Shown here: positions 1 through 7,944 of the stretch, one piece after another
How positions within the stretch are numbered: position 1 is the stretch's first letter
Layout of the letters: every line of letters starts with the position of its first letter
Source: a bacterium
GTDB lineage: Bacteria; Eisenbacteria; RBG-16-71-46; CAIMUX01
Reading direction: 5' to 3'
NCBI GenBank assembly: GCA_030431975.1
Contig: JAUIHP010000017.1
Coordinates: forward strand, 96,503-160,502
DNA length: 64,000 nt
Translations under genes and position numbers: made by a program
The notes under the pieces: model-generated
The model's input: only the letters and a program-made list of their open reading frames with translations
Database searches by the model: none
Told to the model about the DNA's origin: nothing

Positions 1-1294
1 GATCGATCTCCCGAACCAGTCCGTCGACATGCGAGACGACCGCTTCCCGTCCCGGCGCCCGTCGTGGGACGTGACCGTGATTGACGATGCACTCGATCAC
101 TTCATAGACGGAAATGGTCTCGGGTGAACGGGCGGGCGCGATGCCGCCGTTGCCGCGGTTCTGCACCACGTTCAGGATCCCGCCTTCGGTCAACGTTTCG
201 GTGACCTGACGGATCAGACGCAACGGAAGTCCCAATCGGTGCGAAAGCGTGGTCAGTTCCGGCGGCCGGGTTCCGGCGCTGTAACGACGGCAGGCTTCGA
301 TGGAAAGATGAATGGCCACACGAATCCGCTCCCGCAGACTGACCGTGCCGGCCAACTCTTCTTCACGGATGTCGTCGGCCGCGTCCTGCGCAAACGTCAA
401 CTGGGCGCCGAAGAGCACGACCGTCCACGAGATATAGACCCATAGAAAAAAGAGCGGAAGCGCAGCGAGCGGTCCGTAGATCGCGCCGATGTGCGTGGCC
501 TGCTTCAGGTACTGGGCGAAGCCGAGCTTGGAAAACTCCCAGATGATCGCGGCGGCGATTCCTGCGGGAAGTGCGGCACGTAGTCGCACTTTGATGTTGG
601 GCATCACCGTGTACAGCAATGTCAGCGCGATCCCGGTCAGCACGATGGGAAGAAACTGAAAGCTCAGCGTGACGAGCCGATCAGCTCCCGGAACCAACGA
701 CTGCCATTTCGAAAGCAGCGTCGACGACTGCAGGCTGGCCGTTTGCGAAAGCGAAATCGCAATCAGAAGCGGAGCGGACACGATGATCGTCGTGTAGGTC
801 GAAAACTTCTGGAAGAGAGAACGTCCGTGACGGACTCCCCAAATGTCATTGAACGCGCCTTCGATCGAAGTCAAAAGCCCAAGGACACCACCGGCGAGAA
901 AGAGTAGGGAGATTCCGTTGAAAGCCCCGTGCTTCACGTCGACGAGAAGGTCCTCGACCCACCGCTGTAGCGCCTGCTGCTGCCCCGGCATGATGTTGTC
1001 GAAAACGACCTTCTCCAGTTGAGACTCCAGATTGGGGAGCCCGCCGACCGCGCGGAAGATGCTGAACGAGATGATGAGGAGAGGAACGACCGTAAGAAGG
1101 GTCGTAAAGGTCATGGCCGAGGCGCGAAGAGCCAGCCCGCCCTGGGTGATGCCCTTGGCGACGATGATCCCGACACGAAGTTGACGCAGCCCAAAGGCCT
1201 CGAGCCAGGGACGGTTGGAGATCTCGGTCTCCCAGACCTGGTCCTGCAGGAAATCACGGGCGGTGCGGATACCGCTCTGCACACGTTCGAGCAT
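1..1294 (-). CDS. YihY/BrkB-family inner-membrane protein, C-terminus cut by window edge
   Basis: The frame opens at an ATG at 1294 (MLERVQSGIRTARDF) and runs off the left edge, giving about 431 residues. Hydrophobic stretches are spread over residues about 55-300, including LTVVPLLIISFSIF, GISLLFLAGGVLGLL, TIIVSAPLLIAISL and GPLAALPLFFLWVYI, which is the six-helix layout of the BrkB/YihY family (once misnamed ribonuclease BN). After the last helix a soluble part resembles a winged helix (LGLPLRLIRQVTETLTEGG), a known tail in some family members. The role of the family is unsettled; an envelope or transport role is likely. Family call is by motif and hydropathy only. Confidence 0.85.
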   Translation of the reverse strand, partial: MLERVQSGIRTARDFLQDQVWETEISNRPWLEAFGLRQLRVGIIVAKGITQGGLALRASAMTFTTLLTVVPLLIISFSIFRAVGGLPNLESQLEKVVFDNIMPGQQQALQRWVEDLLVDVKHGAFNGISLLFLAGGVLGLLTSIEGAFNDIWGVRHGRSLFQKFSTYTTIIVSAPLLIAISLSQTASLQSSTLLSKWQSLVPGADRLVTLSFQFLPIVLTGIALTLLYTVMPNIKVRLRAALPAGIAAAIIWEFSKLGFAQYLKQATHIGAIYGPLAALPLFFLWVYISWTVVLFGAQLTFAQDAADDIREEELAGTVSLRERIRVAIHLSIEACRRYSAGTRPPELTTLSHRLGLPLRLIRQVTETLTEGGILNVVQNRGNGGIAPARSPETISVYEVIECIVNHGHVPRRAPGREAVVSHVDGLVREID

Positions 1295-1335
1295 TCGTTG
1301 ATTGTATCGGTCGAAAAGGCGCCCGGAAAGGGCGC

Positions 1336-2382
1336 TCAGGCCACCCGGTCCCGGTTCACTTTCGAGAGCACCCGCTCACAGAGTGGGAAAAGGTCGCGTC
1401 GTCGGACCGGTTTTGGGAGCACTGCCGTGACCCCAACCTCTTCTCCTCGGGGGAGACAGCCATCCTCCGGGGTGAGAAGCCCGATGATGGGGGCTTGCCG
1501 ATCGGCTGTCCGGACGAACCGAATCAGGGCTTCAGGAAAGGCGTCCCTTGCATCCAGATCGATGATGACGAGGTCGTGATCGACATTGAAGTCGGCCAAC
1601 ATGAACTCGGACGTGTTCTCGGCGATGGTGACCTCGGCCCCGGCTACGTGGAGAGGTCTGGCCACGAGGCGGTGCGTGATGATCGAGCTTTGGGAGATCA
1701 GGATTCGCTGGTTCAAGTGGACCCATGGAGACTCGCCGGGAAGGCGGTCCCGCTTCGGGGTTCGCAGGTCGTTGATGAACTTCCGGACTTCCTTCCTTAT
1801 GTCTGCGTCGGGACCGAGGATGAAGTCGGGCCGGTGATAGGAAAAGTCCAGGTGCTTGGGGTCTTGCGTACTGACGACGATGATCGGGAGCGCCCGGTAA
1901 TAAGGACAGGCGCGGATCGCGGACAGAAGTGAAAAACCATGAAGCGGTCGCGCCTCGACGGACAGAACGAGCAACGTAGGCCGGCGCGCTTCGATCGCGG
2001 AAAGCGCCTCCCCGGTGCCTTCCGCGAACTGGACGGCGACGGCACTCTCCTCGAGCGCGGCGGCCAGCGGCTCCCGGAAGATTGGAGGCGTGAAGGTGAG
2101 GAGCGCCTGATGTCCGGTGATTTCCGGCGTGAGGGTCTCGTGCTCGGAGGGATCGGATTCGTGAGCTTCGGGGAAAAGGCTGCGCCCCGTGCTCGCCTGA
2201 GTGACGAACTCCTCGAGTTTGACGGGATCCCAGATCTCACGGATGGCGTCTTCTTTGTTCTTGAAGTGGTTTTCCAAGAGGACGTTTTTCTCCAGAAAGC
2301 TGATTTCTCGAGGTGGCTCCCGATCACCTCCTTGTCGGCGGTGGCTTGCGGCACCTTGAGATTCGGGGCGGGCCTCCCTCAC
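1336..2382 (-). CDS. Protein with two degenerate response-regulator receiver domains
   Basis: 348 residues from a GTG at 2382; no clear ribosome site, so the start could be further in. After about 60 residues with a helical segment (NVLLENHFKNKEDAIREIWD) come two receiver-like folds. The first (about residues 90-190) contains PTLLVLSVEARPLHGFSLLS, where the phospho-acceptor Asp is replaced by Ser. The second (about 225-340) has DLVIIDLDARDAFPEALIRF, keeping an Asp at the expected strand end, and a Lys in LPKPVRR that fits the conserved Lys. There is no output domain, so it probably signals by protein contact. It lies between the membrane gene 1-1294 on the same strand and a divergent lipoprotein gene. 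No histidine kinase is adjacent. Confidence 0.7.
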   Translation of the reverse strand: MREARPESQGAASHRRQGGDREPPREISFLEKNVLLENHFKNKEDAIREIWDPVKLEEFVTQASTGRSLFPEAHESDPSEHETLTPEITGHQALLTFTPPIFREPLAAALEESAVAVQFAEGTGEALSAIEARRPTLLVLSVEARPLHGFSLLSAIRACPYYRALPIIVVSTQDPKHLDFSYHRPDFILGPDADIRKEVRKFINDLRTPKRDRLPGESPWVHLNQRILISQSSIITHRLVARPLHVAGAEVTIAENTSEFMLADFNVDHDLVIIDLDARDAFPEALIRFVRTADRQAPIIGLLTPEDGCLPRGEEVGVTAVLPKPVRRRDLFPLCERVLSKVNRDRVA

Positions 2383-2410
2383 GGCCGGTAGATTCTTCCG
2401 GGTAGGTGGC

Positions 2411-2436
2411 TATACTTTCCGATGACGGGCAGGAGG
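2411..2436 (+). promoter_or_regulatory. -10 element and ribosome site of the FGE-domain lipoprotein gene
   Basis: TATACT at 2411-2416 matches a -10 box; the -35 side is poor. AGGAGG at 2431-2436 lies 14 bases before the ATG at 2451, longer than usual. Together they favour the ATG at 2451 over an in-frame GTG at 2406, which would sit upstream of the likely transcription start. Confidence 0.45.
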
Positions 2437-2450
2437 CAAAGAAAGCACCT

Positions 2451-4385
2451 ATGAGAAGAAGAGCGTTCCGCAGTTGGATCCTCGCCGCAGTTTGTATCCT
2501 TGTTGCAACAGGTTGTTCGGAGGAGAAGGATCTTCCCAACGCCATCAATAACCCCCCTCGCATCGAGTCGCTGACGCCGACGCTGGCCGCAGTGGTCGGC
2601 GGCGGGCAGGTCGAGGTGCTCTGTACGGCCGTCGACGACGACTTCGATCTGCTCTCCTATGTATGGATGGCGGACGGAGGCGTCTTTGTCGGCCGGACCG
2701 ATCGTTCCACCGTCCGGTGGGAAGCGCCGATCGACGGCGCCGGAACCTATGAGATCTCGGTCGTCGTCAACGACGGCACCGACGACAGTGTGCCCGGCCG
2801 AATCAACATCGACGTTCTCGGTGAGTCGGGATCCCTGACCGGAGTCGTGACCGCATCCTCTTCCGGCGACCCGTTGGAAGGCGTGACGGTCGGGATCCAG
2901 GACCGATCGATGGTGACTTCAGCAGAGGGAGCCTACTCATTCGAGGGGCTCCCCATCGGCAACTTCCAAGTGACGGCGACGCTGGACGGCTATCAGAGTT
3001 TTGCCTCTCCATTCGAGGTCAAGGACGGACCCAACCAGTTCAACTTCTCCCTCGTCGCCGCTGCGGAGGTCGGGCGGGTCTTCGGTTTCGTTCGAAACTC
3101 GCTTGGGCAGGCTGTACAAGGCGCGACGGTTCGGTTGGGAACCGCGTCTCAGACCAGCGGCCCCGACGGAGGCTACGAGTTCACCGGCGTCGCTCGGGAC
3201 GGATTCGTTCTGCAGGCGACGCGCGATGGTTACACGTTCTTCTCGACCAGTGGCGTCCTGGAATCGGAGGAGCTTCAGGTCGACATCCAGTTGAATGCGG
3301 ATGAACCGGAGCCTCCGACCAACGTTCGGGCCACGAAGGATGGCCTCGACATCATGCTGACCTGGGATCCTTCAAGTTCCGACACGGTGGAGGAGTATCA
3401 GGTCTATTGGCGTATCGATGACGGAGGCACGGTCGAGTTGCCGAACGGTCGCCTTCCGTCGACGTCGACGAGTGTTTCGATTACGGGAGAGGCGGACCGT
3501 CGGTACCGCTTCTGGATCTCTGCGTACAACTTCGAAGGTGAGCAGGGTGATGTTTCCGTTCCGATCTCCAACACCGTGGTCCTTACTGCGCTGAGTGATT
3601 GGGTCGAGATTCCGGGCGGTCCTGCCGTCATCGGGGATGCCACGCCCGGAACATCTCCGGACGATGCCGAACCTCATCCCGACAATCCCATCGACATCGA
3701 CGCCTTCCGGATTGAACAAACCGAGGTGACGAATCGGCAGTACCTCGCCTTTCTCTTCGAGGCGAGGTCCACCGGGGACGTCGAGATTCTGGACGGGGAC
3801 ATCTACGGGAACGGTGAGTTGTTGGTCGTGTCTGAGGCGAGCAAGGTGCGGTTCAATCCAGAGTCCAACAAGTTCGAACTGGTCGCCGCTTCGTTCGCGG
3901 AACACCCGATGGTCGGCGTGACCTGGTTCGGCGCCAACGCCTACGCCGAGTACTACGGCCGCCGGCTTCCAACGGAAGTCGAGTGGGAGAAGGCGGCACG
4001 AGGCGTCTCCACCGCATCCGGACGCTTCCCCGGCTCTGACGTTGGCTACGGGACCCGGTATCCGTGGGGCAACGACGCTGCGGATGCCGTCCGGGCGAAC
4101 TTCGGCAGCCAGACCGGAGCCACGCTTGCTGTGGCAACACTTCCCGAGGGTGCAACCGCGCACTGGGACGAGCCCATCTACCATATGGCCGGCAATGCGT
4201 GGGAGTGGTGCCAGGACTGGCTCGGACTCTATACCGCGCCGCATGCGCCCCCGGCCACCGGGGAGCGGAAGGTGCTACGCGGCGGCAGCTATCACGACGA
4301 AGGTCGGTGGCTGCAAAACTGGGTGCGGTTCTCGTCCGTGCCGAGTGTCAGCAGTCCCTGGACCGGATTTCGCTGCGCAGAGTAG
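2451..4385 (+). CDS. Lipoprotein with PKD/carboxypeptidase-regulatory/FnIII modules and a C-terminal FGE-sulfatase domain
   Basis: 644 residues. The start MRRRAFRSWILAAVCILVATGC gives a type II signal peptide with Cys at residue 22, so the protein should be lipid-anchored outside the cytoplasm. Next come a PKD/cadherin-like domain (about 35-125), two carboxypeptidase-regulatory-like beta sandwiches (about 128-210 and 213-280, each with a GxxL/TSxDGxYxFxG pattern), a fibronectin type III domain (about 285-380) and an FGE-sulfatase/SUMF1 fold (about 385-644: EQTEVTNRQYLAFL, GRRLPTEVEWEKAARG, RYPWGN, GNAWEWCQDW, VLRGGSY, TGFRCAE). In this family most bacterial lipoprotein members are not true formylglycine generators, and I see no sulfatase nearby. 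Likely a surface binding or modifying protein. Confidence 0.85.
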   Translation: MRRRAFRSWILAAVCILVATGCSEEKDLPNAINNPPRIESLTPTLAAVVGGGQVEVLCTAVDDDFDLLSYVWMADGGVFVGRTDRSTVRWEAPIDGAGTYEISVVVNDGTDDSVPGRINIDVLGESGSLTGVVTASSSGDPLEGVTVGIQDRSMVTSAEGAYSFEGLPIGNFQVTATLDGYQSFASPFEVKDGPNQFNFSLVAAAEVGRVFGFVRNSLGQAVQGATVRLGTASQTSGPDGGYEFTGVARDGFVLQATRDGYTFFSTSGVLESEELQVDIQLNADEPEPPTNVRATKDGLDIMLTWDPSSSDTVEEYQVYWRIDDGGTVELPNGRLPSTSTSVSITGEADRRYRFWISAYNFEGEQGDVSVPISNTVVLTALSDWVEIPGGPAVIGDATPGTSPDDAEPHPDNPIDIDAFRIEQTEVTNRQYLAFLFEARSTGDVEILDGDIYGNGELLVVSEASKVRFNPESNKFELVAASFAEHPMVGVTWFGANAYAEYYGRRLPTEVEWEKAARGVSTASGRFPGSDVGYGTRYPWGNDAADAVRANFGSQTGATLAVATLPEGATAHWDEPIYHMAGNAWEWCQDWLGLYTAPHAPPATGERKVLRGGSYHDEGRWLQNWVRFSSVPSVSSPWTGFRCAE

Positions 4386-4540
4386 GTAGGTGACGATCCG
4401 GCGCTCCTGGTTTCGGGAATCCAGGACCACGAGTGCCGCCACCGCCACCGCCATCGATCAGACGTCAAGCCTGACCAAGACGGCCCGCACCTAAGGGATC
4501 AAAGCTATGTTTCGCCTGAGCGGCGTGTTTGGGTAGTATC

Positions 4541-4579
4541 GAATTTGGTATCAAATTCGGTATCGGTGTGGCCGATACC
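4541..4579 (+). promoter_or_regulatory. Two adjacent inverted repeats, probable antitoxin operator
   Basis: The first dyad is gaatttg-gtat-caaattc (4541-4558, perfect 7-base arms). The second, directly abutting, is ggtatcgg-tgtgg-ccgatacc (4559-4579, perfect 8-base arms). GGTATC occurs in both. They end 20 bases before the antitoxin ATG and just before its ribosome site (gggagga at 4584-4590), the place where Phd/YefM antitoxins bind to repress their own operon. Function is inferred from position and symmetry. Confidence 0.65.
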
Positions 4580-4598
4580 TCCCGGGAGGAGTACTGCC

Positions 4599-4928
4599 AT
4601 GATTGACGTCACCCAGGACATCATCTCGCTGTCGGACTTTCGTCAGAAAAGCGCTGAGCACACGAAACGGTTGAAGGCGTCCGGGCCGGGGTCCGCCTTG
4701 GTACTGACCGTGAACGGCAGATCGGATTTGGTGGTCGTGACGGCGGCCGAGTACCAACGCCTTTGGGAGCTCGCCGACCGAATGGAGGAGGTGCTCGCAA
4801 TCCGCCAAGGCATGGACGAGGCTGATGCCGGGCTCGGGCTTCCATTGGGCGAAGCCTTTGAGCAAATCAAAAGGAAGCATGGGCTACGAGATTCGCATCG
4901 AGCCGACGGCACTGACGGAGATCGATGA
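4599..4928 (+). CDS. Phd/YefM-family antitoxin
   Basis: 109 residues starting at ATG 4599, eight bases after gggagga; an upstream in-frame TTG is rejected because it would lie inside the operator. The N-terminal half (MIDVTQDIISLSDFRQKSAE ... ALVLTVNGRSDLVVVTAAEYQRL) is the DNA-binding Phd fold. The C-terminal half (DRMEEVLAIRQGMDEADAGLGLPLGEAFEQI) is the usual toxin-wrapping helix. Its 3' end overlaps the next gene by 50 bases, the normal arrangement for a ParE/RelE pair. That toxin is internally deleted, so this antitoxin is now an orphan. Confidence 0.85.
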   Translation: MIDVTQDIISLSDFRQKSAEHTKRLKASGPGSALVLTVNGRSDLVVVTAAEYQRLWELADRMEEVLAIRQGMDEADAGLGLPLGEAFEQIKRKHGLRDSHRADGTDGDR

Positions 4929-4998
4929 GGCCTACCAGTGGCTCGTTGCTGTTGTTCATCTTCGACACCAAAGACGATCCGCCATCGAGCAAGAGTAG
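4879..4998 (+). pseudogene. ParE/RelE-family toxin with an in-frame internal deletion
   Basis: The frame gives only 39 residues. The first 22 (MGYEIRIEPTALTEIDEAYQ plus WL) match the start of ParE/RelE toxins. The last 17 (VAVVHLRHQRRSAIEQE) look like the family's terminal strand and tail, as in the common pattern VxxxHIRHxxR. About 55 central residues usual for a 95-residue toxin are missing although the frame is kept, so this looks like a deletion that fused both ends. It should be inactive as a toxin. Overlap with the antitoxin gene is retained. Confidence 0.7.
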
Positions 4999-5394
4999 AC
5001 AACTGGATCGTTGGCGTGACCCGATCGTATACGAACGGCCCGGCGATTCCGCGCCGGGCCGTTAGTGGTGCTCCCTTCGAAGTTCTCCAGAACATCACGA
5101 AGAGCCTTGAATGTCGATACGCTGCGCCACAGGGTGTAGTTCTTCGACGTTCCTCCACTACAGGCGGTGTTCATTCGCCGGTCGTTGGACCCGACTGCCG
5201 GATTCTCCTACCCGACAGTCCATCCTGCTTGGGCCCGCGTTCCTGTTTTCCGAGAAGGTTCCCGAAGGATCCTCCCGTTGAACGCGACTGAAATCTCGCG
5301 GTTCCAGCGACGCGCATTTCGCGTCAAATCCACCAACCCGATTTGGACTCGCCTGGGACTCGCCGGGGAACCGCAGCTACCGAACTGGAAACTC
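4999..5394. other. Intergenic stretch with one strong hairpin
   Basis: No coding frame with recognisable content is seen on either strand. The only structure is the GC-rich hairpin at 5034-5063. A 72-codon frame on the minus strand (4956-5174) has no ribosome site and crosses the toxin remnant, so it is not called. Confidence 0.5.
5034..5063. terminator. Strong GC hairpin between the toxin remnant and the DUF3078 gene
   Basis: Perfect 12-base arms aacggcccggcg / cgccgggccgtt with a 6-base loop (attccg). No T-run follows on either strand, so it could be a terminator of the toxin-antitoxin transcript or another structured element. Confidence 0.45.
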
Positions 5395-6480
5395 CTACAG
5401 GAACCGGTAGGTCAGGCCGATGCCCATCGTCTGCTTGAACTGGCCGGCCTTGCGCGTCGCGACTCGCAGAGCCGACGCGTTGGTCAGGTCGCCGTCGTCA
5501 TTGAAGACCGGAACGACGGAGTTGTCGTACTTGTCGTAGACCCAGCGCAGGTAGAAATTCACCGAGACGATGTCCGTGAGCTTCGTCGTGAACAGGTTCT
5601 CCCAGTCGAGGTCCGCGGTCGTCGTGAAGTCCTTGATGTCGCTGTCCAGACCGCCTGCCATGAGGTCGGCTTCGCTGATGAGGTCGAAGTCATCCTTGGC
5701 CGAGTAGAAGACCGGCTGGTAGACAGAGAACTTGGACTTCCAGGTCACGCGGTCTTCCAGGATCTTGGTCTTGTAGTCGGTGACGAGTTCGAGACCACCG
5801 TCGTTCGTCATCTCACTTTCCGTGTCCGTGTTCGTCGGGAACGGATCCGTGTCCGTCGGCTGCACGACGAACTGACGACGAATGTTCTGACGGAAGGAAA
5901 GACCGAGACGCGAGGTCAGGTTGCGATCCTCTTCGTCGATGAAGACGCGCGCAATACCGGCAGACTCCTTGAACTTCATCGGATTGAGAGTCAGGGTCCG
6001 TCCCGCCGGGTCCGTCGCGTCCTGGAACTGGCTTTCGAAACGAACCGAGACGAACGGGTCGACGAGTGCGCCCAGCGTGAACCGACCGATCGATTCCAGG
6101 TCGATGAGGTCGGTGGACTTCTCCGGCTCTTCCCAACGACGGTCGCCCCAACGGTCGACAAACTGCGACTGGGTCTGGCCGTAGGCGAGCTTGAGAGTAT
6201 TGTTCAGGTTGAACTTCTCGTTCATCTGGCGCTCGGCCGTACCGTCGATGATGGCGGTCCAGACGATCGTTCCCTTGTCACCGCCCGACCAGTTGTCGCT
6301 GTAGGAGCTCTGCGAAAGCTGCAGTCCTGCTTCCAGAGTCGGGTACCACTTGCCGATCTCGAGGACACGTTCCTCTTCATCTCCGTCCTGAGCCCGAACG
6401 ATGTCGGCATCGACGGCGCCCATTGCGCCGGCAAGAATGGCCGGAGCGGCCCAGAACCAAGACTTACTCGAGATTTTCAC
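5395..6480 (-). CDS. DUF3078-type outer-membrane beta-barrel protein
   Basis: 361 residues from a GTG at 6480, chosen because AAGGAGG lies six bases upstream; an ATG at 6519 would be upstream of that site. A signal peptide follows (VKISSKSWFWAAPAILAGAM ... ADIVRAQ). The mature start contains LQLSQSSYSDNWSGGDKG, the signature of DUF3078 proteins of Bacteroidota and relatives, followed by alternating strands rich in aromatic residues and a final strand GIGLTYRFL ending in an aromatic-aliphatic motif typical of outer-membrane barrels. Substrate unknown. Isolated gene, convergent with the toxin-antitoxin remnant. Confidence 0.82.
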   Translation of the reverse strand: MKISSKSWFWAAPAILAGAMGAVDADIVRAQDGDEEERVLEIGKWYPTLEAGLQLSQSSYSDNWSGGDKGTIVWTAIIDGTAERQMNEKFNLNNTLKLAYGQTQSQFVDRWGDRRWEEPEKSTDLIDLESIGRFTLGALVDPFVSVRFESQFQDATDPAGRTLTLNPMKFKESAGIARVFIDEEDRNLTSRLGLSFRQNIRRQFVVQPTDTDPFPTNTDTESEMTNDGGLELVTDYKTKILEDRVTWKSKFSVYQPVFYSAKDDFDLISEADLMAGGLDSDIKDFTTTADLDWENLFTTKLTDIVSVNFYLRWVYDKYDNSVVPVFNDDGDLTNASALRVATRKAGQFKQTMGIGLTYRFL

Positions 6481-6801
6481 TCTCTTCCTCCTTGTCAATA
6501 CATCCGCATTGGTTGCCAAGCCGGGGTGCGGCCACCCGGAGAGCGGCTCGCGCGACGCGCGAAAAAGCCCGCAGTCGCGCCATTCGGTCGAGCTGCGGAC
6601 TCCTGTCCTCTGCCGGTGTAGACACGGGCGGAATCGGTGGAGTCACAGCTGGAAGGCAAGAATGAGACGCGATCCGGGACGGGGGTGCAACCGATAACCC
6701 CAAACGAGGTCCAAGTGGTTGTAGGCATGAGATACGCTGAATGACGACCCCATTCGACGCTTGATTTGCGGCGAATAGCGCGCATAATCACCGCAGAGAA
6801 C
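6481..6801. other. Divergent intergenic region between the DUF3078 and Fic genes
   Basis: No gene is supported. It holds the ribosome site of the minus gene (plus-strand cctcctt around 6486) and a promoter-like pair next to the Fic gene (see 6761-6788). Nothing else stands out. Confidence 0.5.
6761..6788 (+). promoter_or_regulatory. Candidate promoter of the Fic gene
   Basis: TTGATT (6761-6766), a 16-base spacer and CATAAT (6783-6788). Transcription would start about 7 bases before the ATG at 6802, giving an almost leaderless message, which agrees with the lack of a ribosome site there. Confidence 0.45.
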
Positions 6802-7935
6802 ATGACAAGCTATATCTACATGAGTCCTGGATGGCCCAACTTCTTTTGGGACAATGAGATGGTCGCGAGCCCCCTAGGCGCGACACGGCACCACCAGGGG
6901 CGGCATCTGGGCAGAATGGAAGCCTTGGGGTTCGAGCTTCGCGATGAAGCACAACTCCACGCTATGGCACTGGAGGTCGTCAAGTCGTCTGCAATTGAGG
7001 GAGAGTCATTGCCCCCGGCCGAGGTCCGTTCGTCGATTGCACGTCGGTTGGGACTCGATGTCGGCGGACTCCCAAATCCGAGCCGCCACGTGGACGGCAC
7101 CGTCGAGATGATGCTCGACGCGACCCAGGGTTTCGACCGGCCGCTCACCCGGGAGCGTCTTTTCGGATGGCATGCAGCCCTGTTCCCGACCGGAAGGAGC
7201 GGCATACAGCCGATTGTGGTTGGTGGCTGGCGCACTGGAAAGCGCGGTCCGATGCAGGTCGTCTCCGGTCCGATCGGAAAGGAGACGGTGCACTTCGTGG
7301 CTCCACCCGCGATGAGCGTGGATGCGGAGATGGACTGTTTCCTCACCGCCTTCAATCAGCCTTCGGACGTCGATCCTGTTCTCCAGGCTGCCGTCGCTCA
7401 CTTGTGGTTTGTCACGATTCATCCATTCGAGGACGGGAACGGACGGATCGCCAGGGCCATTTCAGATATGTGTCTGGCGCGTGCGGACGGGACAAAGCAT
7501 CGCTACTACAGCATGTCAGCTGGGATCGAAGAGAGGCGCGATGACTACTACACCGCGCTCGAGTCAGCCCAGAAGCGAAGTCTCGACATCACGGCTTGGC
7601 TCCTCTGGTTTCTCGAGTGTCTCGATAGAACCATCGACAACGCGAACACATCCCTAGGATTTGTGTTTCGAAAGGCGAGAGTTTGGGATCAGGCCAAGGG
7701 CCATCCGATCAACGATCGTCAGAAGAAGATCATCAATCGGATGCTCGACGACTTCAAAGGATTCCTCACGACGTCGAAGTACGGGAAAATCGCGAAGTGT
7801 TCGAACGACACGGCGCTCCGGGATATTCGCGAGCTGTTGGAGATAGGAATCCTCCGGAAGAACGAAGGCGGTGGGCGGAGCACAAGCTACCGCCTGGCGG
7901 ACGAGGAGGGATCGGCGGAAGAGCCGCAGTTGTAG
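6802..7935 (+). CDS. Fic-family enzyme with N-terminal inhibitory helix and C-terminal winged helix
   Basis: 377 residues from ATG 6802. The Fic core carries HPFEDGNGR at residues 207-215, the full catalytic and anion-binding motif, so AMP-transfer (or related nucleotide or phosphocholine transfer) is likely. The N-terminal part (about 8-90) is the DUF4172-type region and has S62-xxx-E66-G67, which matches the (S/T)xxxE(G/N) inhibitory motif, here placed before the core as in class II Fic proteins. Residues about 300-365 form a winged helix (KYGKIAKCSNDTALRDIREL), often used for self-regulation. No antitoxin gene is adjacent; inhibition is built in. Converges with the next gene, 9 bases apart. 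Confidence 0.92.
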   Translation: MTSYIYMSPGWPNFFWDNEMVASPLGATRHHQGRHLGRMEALGFELRDEAQLHAMALEVVKSSAIEGESLPPAEVRSSIARRLGLDVGGLPNPSRHVDGTVEMMLDATQGFDRPLTRERLFGWHAALFPTGRSGIQPIVVGGWRTGKRGPMQVVSGPIGKETVHFVAPPAMSVDAEMDCFLTAFNQPSDVDPVLQAAVAHLWFVTIHPFEDGNGRIARAISDMCLARADGTKHRYYSMSAGIEERRDDYYTALESAQKRSLDITAWLLWFLECLDRTIDNANTSLGFVFRKARVWDQAKGHPINDRQKKIINRMLDDFKGFLTTSKYGKIAKCSNDTALRDIRELLEIGILRKNEGGGRSTSYRLADEEGSAEEPQL

Positions 7936-7944
7936 ACGCGACCA

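Noticed and set aside
4956..5174. 72-codon minus-strand frame with a plausible-looking start
   Set aside because: No ribosome site, overlaps the toxin remnant and the hairpin, no recognisable family.
5167..6621. 484-codon open frame on the plus strand
   Set aside because: Antisense of the DUF3078 gene, whose signal peptide and signature are clear.
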